A DNA stretch of 64,000 bases from Lysobacteraceae bacterium (GTDB lineage: Bacteria; Pseudomonadota; Gammaproteobacteria; Xanthomonadales; Xanthomonadaceae). Each line of letters opens with the position of its first letter. Within the stretch, counting starts at the first letter, position 1. Shown here one piece after another: positions 1-9,942 of the stretch. The notes under the pieces were generated by a model. The model worked only from the letters and a program-made list of their open reading frames with translations, was not told the origin of the DNA and searched no databases. Position numbers and translations under genes: made by a program. The stretch covers positions 248,001 through 312,000 of the forward strand of contig BPKJ01000001.1 of the NCBI GenBank assembly GCA_026005075.1. The letters run 5' to 3'.

Positions 1-333
1 GAGCCGGGCGGCCGGATCGGACAGATGGATGCTCACCTCGGCACGCGGGATGCGCCAGCGTCCGGCCTCGTTGCGCTCCTTGCGCGCGGTGATCTCGGCG
101 CGGATCGGCCCCGGCTCGTTGCGGAACTTGCGCAACGCGAACAGCAAGCTGGCCGAGAGGCAGTTGGCCACGCCCGCCAGCAGCAGGTGCGAGGGATTGG
201 GCCCGCTGCCGCTCCCCAGCGGGGGCGGCTCGTCGGTGTGCAGTGCCTCGAGATCGGTGCCCTCGAACTGGACCCGGAAGGCATACGGCCCCTCCTGTTC
301 CAGCACCAGGCGAATGCCCGTGTCTTCACTCAT
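1..333 (-). CDS. OsmC family protein (3' end outside window)
   Basis: OsmC/Ohr-type proteins are small cytosolic peroxidases that use cysteine thiols, although not every member has been shown to be one. The 111 visible residues have the family layout: an N-terminal beta region, a Pro-Ser-His-Leu-Leu stretch leading into the central helix, and a conserved cysteine near residue 58 (VANCLS). The second catalytic cysteine would lie beyond the window edge, so Ohr-type and OsmC-type cannot be told apart. The ATG at 333 overlaps the TGA of the RND pump by four bases (ATGA), so it is the last visible gene of the efflux operon. No in-frame stop occurs before position 1. Confidence 0.8.
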   Translation of the reverse strand, partial: MSEDTGIRLVLEQEGPYAFRVQFEGTDLEALHTDEPPPLGSGSGPNPSHLLLAGVANCLSASLLFALRKFRNEPGPIRAEITARKERNEAGRWRIPRAEVSIHLSDPAARL

Positions 334-3300
334 GCGTTGGCTCCTGTCGTCGTTCCTACCGCCGCAGCATAGGCCTGCTGACGCTTGCGCAGCACGTAAT
401 ACAGCAGCGGGATCACCACCAGGGTGAGCACGGTGCTGACGAAGATGCCGAAGATCAGCGAGATCGCCAGCCCGTTGAAGATGGGATCGTCGAGGATGAA
501 GAAGGCCCCGAGCATCGCCGCGAAGGCGGTGAGGGCGATCGGCTTGGCGCGCACCGCACAGGCGTCGATCACCGCCTCCACCAGCGGCACCCCGCGTGCG
601 GTCTCCTGGTCGATGAAATCCACCAGCAGGATCGAGTTGCGCACGATGATGCCGGCCAGCGCGATCATGCCGATCATGCTGGTGGCGGTGAACGGCTTGC
701 CCAGCAGCGCGTGCCCCGGCATCACGCCGATGATGGTCAGCGGGATCGGCGCCATGATCACCAGCGGCACCAGATAGCTGCGGAACTGCGCCACCACGAG
801 CAGGTAGATCAGCACCATGCCGGCGGCGTAGGCGATGCCCATGTCGCGGAAGGTCTCATAGGTGATCTGCCACTCGCCGTCCCACTTGATCGCGTAGCCG
901 GTGGTGTCCTCCGGCTGCCCGATGAAGGTCTGCGCCACCTCGTGCCCCGCCACGCGCGTGTCGCGCAGCGCGGCCACGATCGAGAACATGCCGTAGAGCG
1001 GGCTGTCCATGCGCCCGGCCTCGTCGGCGGTGACGTAGACCACCGGCAGGCCGTCCTTGTGATGGATTGCGCCGTCCCAGGGAAGCTCGGTGACCTCGAC
1101 CAGCTCCGACAGCGGCACCAGCCGCCCGGAAGCGGCGCGGACCTTGAGCGCCAGCAGCGTGTCCCTGCTCGCCTGGTCCCGGGCCGGCAAACGCAGGCGC
1201 ACCGGGCGCGGATACTTCGACACGCCGTCGTGGACGAAGGTCGCATCCAGTCCGGAGACGGCCATGGCCAGGGCATCGGCGATCGCCGCCTGGGCGACGC
1301 CCAGACGCGCGGCCCGCTCGCGGTCGACCACGACCAGCTCGCGCGGCGCTTCGCGACTCGACCGTGGTGTCGATGTCGACCACGCCCTCGGTGGCGGCGA
1401 ACGGGCCCTCGGCAAGCGCCCTGGCCAGCGCCCGCTGGCCCGCGTAGTCGGGGCCGTAGACCTCGGCCACGATGGGCGCCAGCACCGGCGGCCCCGGCGG
1501 CACCTCGACGACCTTCACCGAGGCCCCGTGCTTCTCGCCGATCCGCGCCAGCCGCGGACGCACCGCCCGCGCGATGTCGTGGCTCTGGCGGCTCCGGTGG
1601 TGCTTGTCCACGAGGTTGACCTGCAGATCACCGGCGTGGGGCTCGCGGCGCAGGTAGTACTGGCGCACCAGGCCGTTGAAGTTGATCGGTGCGGCGGTGC
1701 CCGCGTAGCCCTGGTAGCTCGCCACCTCGGGCACCTCGTCCAGCACCGCGGCAAGTTCCACCAGCAGCGCATGGGTCTGCTCCAGGGTGCGGCCCTCCGG
1801 GAGGTCGACCACCACCTGGAACTCGGACTTGTTGTCGAAGGGCAGCATCTTGAGCACGACCCATTCGAGCACTGCCAGCGAGGCGGCGAGCACGACCAGC
1901 CCGACCATCGCGCCGAGCAGCAGACGACGCCTGCCGGTCGCGCCGCGACCGCGCAGGAACGGAGCCATGATCCGCTCGAACGCGCGATGCAGGCGGGTCT
2001 GCTGCCGCGTCTCGTGGGCATGCTCGGTCTCGGCCGCCTGCCCGTGCCGCGCCAGCAGCCGCAGCGAGAGCCAGGGCGTGACGATCAAGGCCACCAGCAG
2101 CGAGAGCAGCATGCCGGCCGAGGCATTGATCGGGATCGGCCGCATGTACGGCCCCATCAGCCCGCTGACGAAGGCCATCGGCAACAGCGCCGCGATGACC
2201 GTGAAGGTGGCGAGGATGGTCGGCCCGCCGACCTCGTCCACCGCGGCGGGAATGACCTCGAACAGGCTGCGACGCCGCCCGTCCCGCCCGGGAAGGGCAA
2301 GATGGCGGTGGATGTTCTCCACCACCACGATGGCGTCGTCCACGAGGATGCCGATCGAGAAGATCAGTGCGAACAGCGACACCCGGTTGAGGGTGAAGCC
2401 CATCACCTTGGAGGCAAACAGGGTCAGGGCGAGGGTCAGGATCACCGCGGTGCCGACGACGATGGCCTCGCGCCAGCCGAGCGCGAACAGCACCAGCAGC
2501 ACCACGCTGAAGGTCGCGAAGACCAGCTTCTGGATCAGCTTCTGCGCCTTGTCGGCCGCGGTCTGACCGTAGTCCCGGCTGAGGCTGACCCGCACCGCGT
2601 CGGGAATCAGCACCCCGCGCAACTGCTCGATGCGGCGGCTCACCGCCTCGGTGATGTCCGAGGCATTGGTACCCGGCTTCTTGGCGATGGCAAGGGTCAC
2701 CGCCGGCGCGATCCCGGTCGCCGGTCCGTCCCTGCCCGGTGGGGCGCCATGCCAGACGTAACTCGTCGCCAGGTCGCCGCGCGGCTCGACCTTGGCGACG
2801 TCGGCCAGCAGGATGGGCTTGCCGTCGCGGCTGCCGACGACGAGGCCGGCGACCTCCTCGGCGTGGCTGAGGTAGCGGCCGGCGGTGACCGGCACCGTGC
2901 CCCGTTCGGCGTCCACCCGGGCCCCGGCCTGGCGCACCAGGTTGGCCGCTCGCAGCGCGCCCGCGAGCTCGTCCACGCCCATGCCGAACGCAGCCAGCCG
3001 CTCGGCGTCCAGCGTCACCAGCACCGTCTGCTCGGGGGCGCCGATGGTGTAGATGTCGCGCGTGCCGGGGATGCGCTTGAGTTCGGCCTCCAGGGTGTGC
3101 GCGACCTCCGCCAGCCGGCTCGCGTCGGTGGCGGGATCGTCGCTCCACAGGGTCAGCGCCATCACCGGGACGTCGTCGATGCCCTTGGGCTTGACCAGCG
3201 GCGGTCCGATGCCGGCGTGCGGTGGCAGGAAGTCGGCATTCGAGAACACCTGGTTGTACAGGCGCACCAGCGCAGGCTGGCGCGGAATGCCGACCTCGAA

Positions 3301-3615
3301 CTCCACGGTCAGCACGGCAAGGCCCGGTCGGCTGGTCGAGTAGACGTGCTTGACGCCCTCGATCTCGGCCAGCTTCTGCTCCAGCGGCACCGCCACCCAC
3401 TGCTCGACGTCGCGGCTGCTCGCGCCCTCGAAGGGCACGAAGACGTTGGCCATGGTCACGTCGATCTGCGGCTCTTCCTCGCGCGGGGTGATGGCCACCG
3501 CCAGCAGCCCGAGGAGCAGCCCGGCCAGCGCCAGCACCGGCGTCAGGGGATTGGCCTGGAAGGCCGCCGCCAGCCGCCCGGACAGCCCCATCCGCACGGT
3601 CTCAGTCTCAGTCAC
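330..3615 (-). pseudogene. RND efflux pump inner-membrane subunit, frameshifted
   Basis: This is a proton-driven RND transporter of the AcrB/CusA superfamily, about 1,094 residues when the frame is repaired. The N-terminal membrane helix is followed by the TPREEEPQID segment typical of one RND subfamily. The TM4 proton-relay pair (GILVDDAIVVVEN) lies near residue 425. The frame breaks between about 1351 and 1358. Upstream reads VDIDTTVE, and the resumed frame reads REAPRELVVVD. Removing one base restores a normal porter-domain spacing, so the genome carries one extra base. It is either a sequencing error or a real inactivation. The start is taken as GTG 3615, which overlaps the adaptor stop; ATG 3591 is possible. 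The substrate cannot be read from the sequence. Confidence 0.85.
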
Positions 3616-4693
3616 GCCCGGACTCCCCGGCCTGGAAGGCCGCACGCCGCCGTGCCGCCGCGGCGGCGTCGCGGGCGATCCGCTCGCCCACCTGCAGCCC
3701 CGAAAGCACCTCGATGGTGTCGCCGGACCGCGCCCCGACCCGCAGCTGGCGCAGGAGCAGTCGTCCCTCGTCGATCACGTAGGCCGCGCTCAGTTCGCCG
3801 CGCTGGAGGACGCTGCTGAGCGGAATGCGGATGCGCCCCTGCGCGGCGGCCGCAGGGCCCGTCGCAAGACGCACCTTCGCGGTGGTGCCCGGGCGCGGCG
3901 GCGGATTCAGGCTCGGCAGGTCGAGGCGGATGCGCACGCTGTGGCTGCCGACGTCGGCGGCCGGGAAGACCACCAGCCCCGCCGCCGGCACCTCGCGGCC
4001 GTCGGCCAGGCGGACCGTCGCCGCGGTGTCCGCTCGAACCGTCTCGGCGCGCCCCTGCGGGAGCTCGACCTCGACCCGGAACGCATCCGGCGCGTGCAGG
4101 GCCAGCAGCGGCGTGCCCGGGGCCACCGTCTCGCCGGGCTCGACGAGGCGGCGCTCGACCACCGCGTCGAAGGGCGCATGCACCTCGGTGTAGGCGAGCT
4201 GCTCCCGCGCCTGCCGGAGCCGCGCGGCCGCCGCGCGCCGCTCGGCGCGGGCCGCATCCCGCCCCGCGCGCGCGGCGTCGAGCTGGGCGGCGGTGACGTG
4301 ACCGCTGCCCGCCAGCGCCTGGAAGCGCTCGAACTGCCGCTCGGCCTCGGCCAGTGCCGCCTCGGCGGCCTTCAGCTGCGCCCCCGCGGCCTCCAGCGCG
4401 GCGCGCTGTTCGGTGTCGGTGATGCGCAGCAGAGGCTGGCCCGCCTTCACGTTCTGCTCGACATCGACCAGCACCTCCCGCACCCGGCCGCCGGTCTGGG
4501 CCGCGAGATCGGCGCGACGGACCACCTCGACCACGCCGTCCCACTCGCGGTCGGCGGCCCCTTCGACCGCCTCGACCTCGACCGCCGCAAGGCCTTCCGC
4601 CAACCGTGGCGTGCGGGTCTCGTCCGCCACCTTGCCGCAGGCGGTCAGCAGGAAGGGCAGGACGGTCAGCCAGAAGCGGCGGGTGTGCGACAT
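3608..4693 (-). CDS. RND efflux periplasmic adaptor (membrane fusion) lipoprotein
   Basis: This is the membrane fusion protein that would link the RND pump to an outer-membrane channel. It has 361 residues. The start carries a lipoprotein signal, with hydrophobic LTVLPFLL followed by the lipobox LTAC, and Cys19 becomes the first mature residue. Next come a beta-barrel/lipoyl half, a long alanine- and arginine-rich coiled-coil hairpin (about residues 95-165), the second lipoyl half (YTEVHAPFDAVV) and a C-terminal barrel. This is the normal HlyD/AcrA order. The stop lies inside the start of the RND gene, which implies translational coupling. No outer-membrane factor gene is visible, so the channel must be encoded elsewhere or beyond the left edge. 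Confidence 0.9.
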   Translation of the reverse strand: MSHTRRFWLTVLPFLLTACGKVADETRTPRLAEGLAAVEVEAVEGAADREWDGVVEVVRRADLAAQTGGRVREVLVDVEQNVKAGQPLLRITDTEQRAALEAAGAQLKAAEAALAEAERQFERFQALAGSGHVTAAQLDAARAGRDAARAERRAAAARLRQAREQLAYTEVHAPFDAVVERRLVEPGETVAPGTPLLALHAPDAFRVEVELPQGRAETVRADTAATVRLADGREVPAAGLVVFPAADVGSHSVRIRLDLPSLNPPPRPGTTAKVRLATGPAAAAQGRIRIPLSSVLQRGELSAAYVIDEGRLLLRQLRVGARSGDTIEVLSGLQVGERIARDAAAAARRRAAFQAGESGRD

Positions 4694-4739
4694 GGCAGTT
4701 CCTCGTTCCCTGGGGTCAACCGCGGCGCGGACAGCCGCA

Positions 4740-4934
4740 TCACGCCTCGCGCGCGATGCCGAGGCGCTTCATCACCATCGCAGCCGGACAGAATCCAGTA
4801 AAGGCGGACTGCAAGAGATTGGCACCGACGAACACGGTAAGCCAGACAAAACCCGGGTGGACGAAGTGGGTCAGCAGCACGCTGAGCAGCACCATCGCAC
4901 CCGCAAACGCCATCACCGCACGTTCCACACGCAT
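4740..4934 (-). CDS. DUF2892 (YgaP-like) small membrane protein
   Basis: A 64-residue protein with two membrane helices and the hallmark ending NLLQSAFTGFCPA, with Cys49 in the loop after the second helix. This is the DUF2892 domain that forms the membrane part of the rhodanese YgaP. ATG 4934 is chosen because a strong AGGAGAGG ribosome site lies six bases upstream; a longer reading from 4976 lacks such a site. It is the first gene after the promoter at 5019-5047 and lies 46 bp before the adaptor gene. DUF2892 proteins often sit near sulfur and thiol genes. Together with the OsmC gene at the far end of the operon this hints at thiol or reactive-sulfur stress, but that is inference. Confidence 0.82.
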   Translation of the reverse strand: MRVERAVMAFAGAMVLLSVLLTHFVHPGFVWLTVFVGANLLQSAFTGFCPAAMVMKRLGIAREA

Positions 4935-5018
4935 GACACACCTCTCCTTTCCGGGCCATTCGCCGCACCGGCCCAAAGGCCCCGACGCGGCGCTGCGGGC
5001 CGATCCCGCAACGGCATT

Positions 5019-5047
5019 ATCTTAGCTTCTGCTTATGTTAGCGTCAA
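5019..5047 (-). promoter_or_regulatory. Sigma-70-like promoter of the DUF2892-MFP-RND-OsmC operon, with direct repeats
   Basis: On the minus strand TTGACG (5047-5042) is followed by a 17-base spacer and TAAGAT (5024-5019), in a locally AT-rich patch of an otherwise GC-rich region. A ten-base direct repeat, GCTAACATAA (5042-5033) and GCTAAGATAA (5026-5017), is spaced 16 bases apart. It covers the spacer and the -10 element, a position suited to a repressor. No regulator gene is adjacent. Confidence 0.72.
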
Positions 5048-5120
5048 CTCATATGTGTGGCGGTGCCACACGGGGCGAGGGGACACCCGAGTGGAAGCGC
5101 GGGAATGCGCGGAAGCGGGT

Positions 5121-5675
5121 CTAGAGCAGTCCGGTCTCGAGCCGGGCTGCCTCGCTCATCATGCTCTGGTTCCAGGGCGGGTCGAACACCAGCTCGACGT
5201 CGGCCTCGGCCACCGTCGGGATCAGTTCGAGCTTGCTGCGCACGTCGTCGACGAGGATCTCGCCCATGCCGCAGCCCGGCGCGGTCAGGGTCATCTGCAC
5301 CTCGATCCGGCGCTGGCCGTCCTCGCGCCGGGTCACCTCGCAGCGGTAGACCAGACCGAGGTCGACGATGTTGACCGGTATCTCCGGATCGAAGCAGGTG
5401 CGCAGCTGCTGCCAGGCCAGCCTTTCGACGTCCTCGTCCGCGGCGCCCTCGGGCAGCTGCGGCGGCTCGACGGGCGGCTTGCCGATGGCGTCGGCGTCCT
5501 TGCCGGCGACCCGGAACAGGTTGCCCTCGACGAACACGGTAAAGCTGCCGCCCAAGGCCTGGGTGATGTAGCCCACCGAACCGGCCGGAAGGGTCACCGA
5601 ATCCCCTTGCGGGACCATGACCACCTCGCAATCGCGCTCGAATCGGACGGGTTCGCTGGTGCGGCTGTAGGCCAT
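5121..5675 (-). CDS. sufT: Fe-S cluster assembly protein SufT (DUF59/MIP18 family)
   Basis: SufT-type proteins assist maturation of Fe-S enzymes in the cytosol. The 184-residue protein has a unique N-terminal half (about residues 1-75) with the motif VPQGDSVTLPAG. A MIP18/DUF59 domain follows, with DPEIPVNIVDLGLVY (97-110) and the conserved cysteine loop TAPGCGMG (Cys135). It ends in the typical DPPWNQ...MMSEAAR segment. ATG 5675 gives the usual family length. The gene lies upstream of the efflux operon on the same strand but is separated from it by that operon's promoter, so it is probably its own unit. Confidence 0.92.
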   Translation of the reverse strand: MAYSRTSEPVRFERDCEVVMVPQGDSVTLPAGSVGYITQALGGSFTVFVEGNLFRVAGKDADAIGKPPVEPPQLPEGAADEDVERLAWQQLRTCFDPEIPVNIVDLGLVYRCEVTRREDGQRRIEVQMTLTAPGCGMGEILVDDVRSKLELIPTVAEADVELVFDPPWNQSMMSEAARLETGLL

Positions 5676-5694
5676 GGCTTCCAATCCGGCGGTG

Positions 5695-5724
5695 CCGACA
5701 GCCGGCACCGGGGCGGGTATTCTA
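5695..5724. promoter_or_regulatory. Divergent promoter region between sufT and the 5747 membrane gene
   Basis: Rightwards, CCGACA (5695-5700), a 17-base spacer and TATTCT (5718-5723) lead to a start site about 17 bases before the ATG at 5747. Leftwards, the same bases read TAGAAT (5724-5719), a good -10 for sufT, although no clear -35 was found for that direction. The two -10 elements overlap almost completely, so both directions may use one open complex. Confidence 0.5.
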
Positions 5725-5746
5725 ACCGCCCGAGGAAGGCTCCCCC

Positions 5747-6169
5747 ATGAACCGCAACTCCATCCAGCGCAAGCCCCCAAGCCGCCTGCTGCTCGCCACC
5801 CTGGCCGTGGCCATCACGCTCGGCCTGTCGGCCGCCTGGACCGCCGTGGCCGTGATCACCGGCAGCCTTGCGGCGTGGATGGCACTGGTGGCCGCGGTGG
5901 ACGCGGCCGTGCTGCTGCGCGTCGCCGGCCACAGGCCGGGCATGGCACGCGCCGCGGCCGGGCTGTCGATCACCCTCGCCACCATCGCCTGCTCGGCCGT
6001 ACTGGTCGCCGCCGCCCGGATCGGCCAGGAACTCGGCATGCGCCCGGTGGCCGCCCTGGACAGGATCAGCGCCGAGATGGTGCCGATGTGGCTGGCGGCG
6101 CAGCTTGGCCCCACCGACCTCGCCTGGCTGGCCGCCGGAGCGGTGCTGGCCTTCCTCGGCTCACGCTGA
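5747..6169 (+). CDS. Hypothetical four-helix membrane protein
   Basis: A 140-residue protein dominated by Ala, Leu and Val. It has about four predicted membrane helices (near residues 14-32, 37-52, 68-88 and 120-137) and a short basic N-terminus with RKPPSR, which suggests an inside-facing start. I recognise no family motif. A GAGGAAGG ribosome site precedes the ATG. Its last nine bases overlap the end of the convergent mazG gene. No function is proposed; an unannotated inner-membrane protein is all the sequence supports. Confidence 0.72.
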   Translation: MNRNSIQRKPPSRLLLATLAVAITLGLSAAWTAVAVITGSLAAWMALVAAVDAAVLLRVAGHRPGMARAAAGLSITLATIACSAVLVAAARIGQELGMRPVAALDRISAEMVPMWLAAQLGPTDLAWLAAGAVLAFLGSR

Positions 6170-7005
6170 GGACGGGGGTGTCTCGGCGGCAGCCGCTTGC
6201 CGGGCCTTGACCTCGTCCCAGAGGGCGTCCATCTGCTCCAGCGACAGGCTGGCGAGCTCGAGGCCACGCTCCCGCGCCAGCTGTTCCATGCCGCGGAAGC
6301 GGCGCTCGAACTTGAGGTTGGCGCGGCGCAGCGCGCGCCCCGGATCGACCCCGCCGTGCCGGGCCAGGTTGGCGACCACGAACAGCACGTCGCCCAGCTC
6401 GTCCTCGAGCCGCTCAAGGCGCCCAGGCTCGGTGCCTGCGAACTCGGCCCGCAGTTCCTCGATCTCCTCGTGCAGCTTGGCGAACACCGGCTCGGGCGAA
6501 GGCCAGTCGAACCCGACCCGCGCCGCCCTCGCCTGCAGCTTGACCGCGCGCATCCACTCCGGCAGGCCGCGGGCGATGCCGGCGAGCAGGCTGTCGTCCG
6601 CGCCCCGCGCGGCACGCTCGCGCGCCTTGGCCTCCTCCCACGCCTCGGTCTGCGCCTGCGCGCTGCCGATGCGCGCATCCCCGAAGACGTGCGGATGCCG
6701 GGCGATCATCTTGTCGGCGATCGCGGTCGCGACCTCGGCAAAGCCGAACAGACCCTGCTCCTCGGCCATGCGGGCGTGAAAGACGACCTGCAGCAGCAGG
6801 TCGCCGAGTTCCTCGCGCAGGGCCTCGTGGTCGCCGCGCTCGATCGCGTCCGCGACCTCGTAGGCTTCCTCGATGGTGTACGGCGCGATGCTGGCGAAGT
6901 CCTGCTCGAGATCCCAGGGGCAGCCGCCGACCGGGTCGCGCAGCCGCGCCATGACCTCCAGCAGCCGCCGCAGTGCCGCCGCGGCATCGATGGGCGCAGC
7001 CTCGC

Positions 7006-7009
<4 letters not shown>
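6161..7009 (-). CDS. mazG: Nucleoside triphosphate pyrophosphohydrolase MazG
   Basis: MazG cleaves (d)NTPs to NMP and pyrophosphate in the cytosol. The 282-residue protein has the two tandem MazG domains of the E. coli-type enzyme. The first carries TIEEAYEV...EELGDLLLQVVFHARM (Glu/Asp metal ligands), and the second carries ELEDELGDVLFVVANLARH. The opening GGCPWDLEQ is also diagnostic. The start is GTG 7009, which overlaps the cysQ stop as GTGA. It is the last gene of the operon running from gspG through hisN, nudE and cysQ, so it probably depends on upstream transcription. Confidence 0.95.
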
Positions 7010-7796
<787 letters not shown>

Positions 7797-7800
<4 letters not shown>

Positions 7801-8354
7801 GGCCGCGCCCTCTGCCGGAGCACCTCGCGGGCGATGAACAGCGCTGCCAGCGAGCGCCCTTCGGACACGTCCTCGCGCAGCATCAGCTCGTGCAGTGCGT
7901 CGAGCCGCCATGGCACCACCTCGGGCAACTCGGGCTCGTCGCCCGGCAGCCGCTCGGGATACAGCTCGGTGGCGAGCACCAGGTGGGTCTGATGGCTCAT
8001 GTAGGTCGGCGCGAGGGTCAGCGTACGCAGCACTTCCAGCCGCCGCGCTCCGAACCCGGCCTCCTCCTTCAGCTCGCGGTCGGCGGCCTGCTCCGGCGTC
8101 TCGCCGGGATCGATCCGGCCCTTGACCAGACCGAGCTCGTAGCGGTGCACGCCACAGGCGTACTCGCGCACCAGCAGCACGGTCTCGGCATCGCGCAGGG
8201 GCACGACCACCACCGCGCCGCGGCCGCGCGGCTTCATCCGCTCGTACTGGCGCCGCGCGCCGTTGCTGAACTCGAGGTCGAGACGCTCGACCTGGAACCT
8301 TCCGCCGTAGTCGAGTTCCTCGACCCGGTGCACCGTGGGCAGCGGGCGGCTCAT
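7797..8354 (-). CDS. nudE: ADP compounds hydrolase NudE (Nudix)
   Basis: NudE hydrolyses ADP-ribose, NADH and diadenosine polyphosphates. The 185-residue protein carries a full Nudix box starting at GRIDPGET and ending RELKEEAGF, with the REx2EE core that binds metal. The segment VREYACGVHRYELGLVKG just before it is typical of NudE. ATG 8354 overlaps the hisN stop as ATGA; a GTG three codons upstream is possible but less attractive. Confidence 0.92.
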
Positions 8355-9142
8355 GCGCGCCACCCCGCGAAGTGCTCCAGCGCCTGCGCATGCAGCGCCG
8401 GAACGCCGGCCAGCACGCTGCAGGTGTCGAGCGTGAGGGCATGGCCATCGAGGTCGGTCATCACCCCTCCCGCCTCGCCGACGATGACCGCGAGCGCCGC
8501 GATGTCGAGGATGTTCACGTCGGACTCGACCACGAGGTCGATCGCACCCCGCGCCAGCAGGTGGTAGTGGAGGAAATCCCCGTAGCCGCGCACTCGATGC
8601 AGCCGCGGGACCAGTTCACCCAGCCTCTGCCAGCCGGGCCCGCGGGCCAGCGTGGCGAGGTTTCCGGTCGACAGGGTGGCACGGTTCCAGTCCCGGGTAT
8701 CGGCACAGCGGATCGGCCGGCCGTCGAGGAAGGCGCCGCCACCGCGCCGCGCCCAGGCCGTTTCCCCGTAGGCCGGCGCGGCGGACACGCCCAGCACCAG
8801 CCTTCCCTCGTGCATCAGCGCGATCTGCGTGGAGAACAGCGGATAGCCGCGAACGAAGCCCTTGGTGCCGTCGATCGGATCCACCAGCCAGAGCCAGTCG
8901 CCGCCTCCGCTGCGCCCCTCCTCCTCGCCGTGGATGGCGTGCTCCGGGAACGCTTCCCGCAGCACCTCGCGGATCGCCCGCTCGGCCTCGATGTCGGCAC
9001 GGGTCACCGGCGAGTCGTCCGCCTTGTGCCGCACCTCCAGCGGCCCGCCGCGGTAGTGCTCGAGGATCACGGTCGAGGCCGCCGCCGCCGCACGGCGTGC
9101 GACCTCGAGGGCCCGGTCAAGGAAGGTGTCGGTGGGATGCAT
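8351..9142 (-). CDS. hisN: Histidinol-phosphatase-like inositol monophosphatase family protein (HisN)
   Basis: A 263-residue member of the inositol monophosphatase fold. Metal and substrate motifs are present: GEEEG (near residue 71), LVDPIDGTKGFV (near 86) and the C-terminal VNILDIAALAVIVGEAGG. The TKGF version of the second motif and the overall pattern match HisN-type histidinol-phosphatases, which perform the penultimate step of histidine synthesis. Substrate choice within this family is hard to prove from sequence, and other sugar or nucleotide phosphates are possible. It starts nine bases after the gspN stop. Confidence 0.82.
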   Translation of the reverse strand: MHPTDTFLDRALEVARRAAAAASTVILEHYRGGPLEVRHKADDSPVTRADIEAERAIREVLREAFPEHAIHGEEEGRSGGGDWLWLVDPIDGTKGFVRGYPLFSTQIALMHEGRLVLGVSAAPAYGETAWARRGGGAFLDGRPIRCADTRDWNRATLSTGNLATLARGPGWQRLGELVPRLHRVRGYGDFLHYHLLARGAIDLVVESDVNILDIAALAVIVGEAGGVMTDLDGHALTLDTCSVLAGVPALHAQALEHFAGWRA

Positions 9143-9151
9143 GCGGCAAGC

Positions 9152-9910
9152 CTAGCGCACCGGCAGCAGGCTGCCGGTGATGTGCAGGTAACGGCCGCCG
9201 TCCGGCTGCGGTTCGCCGATCCGGCCGAGCACACGTTGCAGGGCCGGCTCCTCGCTGCGCGGGGTGAGCAGGACCTCGGCCTCGTAGCCGCGCAGGCCGA
9301 ACTCGAAGCTGCCCTCCACCTGCAGCGGCCCGCCGAGGTCCTTGATCACGCCCGCGATCCCGCCGCCCTGGCTGGCGAACTCCATCTCGATGTCCCCCAG
9401 CGCCACCGTGTCCGCCCCCGACACCACCGCCTCGCGCCAGACCGCCCGGCCCTGCACCGCGGTCGGATAGCCGTTCTCGATCCGTGCCACCGGCAGGTCG
9501 AGCTCGACGATGCCATCGGGCACGATGCCGGGGATGCCCAGTGCCGGCTTCAGGGTCCCGGCCGGAAGCCGCAGCCGGGTTCCGCTCAGCTCGATCGCAC
9601 GGCCGGCCAGGACCGCCTCGGTCCGCCCCTGGTAACGCTCGCCCTCGAGCTCGAGGTCGAGCCGCGGCGCGCCGCGCAGCACACTGGTCGGCCCAAGGCT
9701 CCAGCGCAGCCGGCCGACCGGCTCGCCGAGCACGCGGGTCTGCTGCGCATAGCCCTCCCAGACGGTGCCGCCGACCCGATCCAGTTCCAAAGGACCGATC
9801 CGCCCGCCCAGCCAACCGATCGCGGTGGCGGCGGGAAACCTCGCCACCACCAGCACGGTGAGTCCAAGCAGCACAAGCAGCGTCAGCAGGAAGTTGCGAA
9901 GAAAGCGCAT
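9152..9910 (-). CDS. gspN: Type II secretion system protein N
   Basis: GspN is an accessory inner-membrane/periplasmic protein of type II secretion. The 252-residue protein has one N-terminal signal-anchor helix (residues 5-23). A beta-rich periplasmic region follows with the GspN features GRIGPLELDRVGGTVWEGYA and RLRWSLGPTSVLRGAPRLDL, and a GSFEFGLRGYEAEVLLTPR repeat near the end. It closes the gsp gene run; identity rests on these motifs and on its position after gspM. Confidence 0.87.
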   Translation of the reverse strand: MRFLRNFLLTLLVLLGLTVLVVARFPAATAIGWLGGRIGPLELDRVGGTVWEGYAQQTRVLGEPVGRLRWSLGPTSVLRGAPRLDLELEGERYQGRTEAVLAGRAIELSGTRLRLPAGTLKPALGIPGIVPDGIVELDLPVARIENGYPTAVQGRAVWREAVVSGADTVALGDIEMEFASQGGGIAGVIKDLGGPLQVEGSFEFGLRGYEAEVLLTPRSEEPALQRVLGRIGEPQPDGGRYLHITGSLLPVR

Positions 9911-9942
9911 GGTCTGTCCCGTTTCCGTGTATCCCGTCGTCG

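Noticed and set aside
1090-3819. Plus-strand open frame of about 900 codons
   Set aside because: It is antisense to the RND gene, with His/Arg/Gln-rich shadow composition and no domain.
9140-9154. TAGGCT six bases before the hisN ATG as a leaderless promoter
   Set aside because: The TAG is the gspN stop codon and the gene is inside a tight operon, so the match is probably chance.
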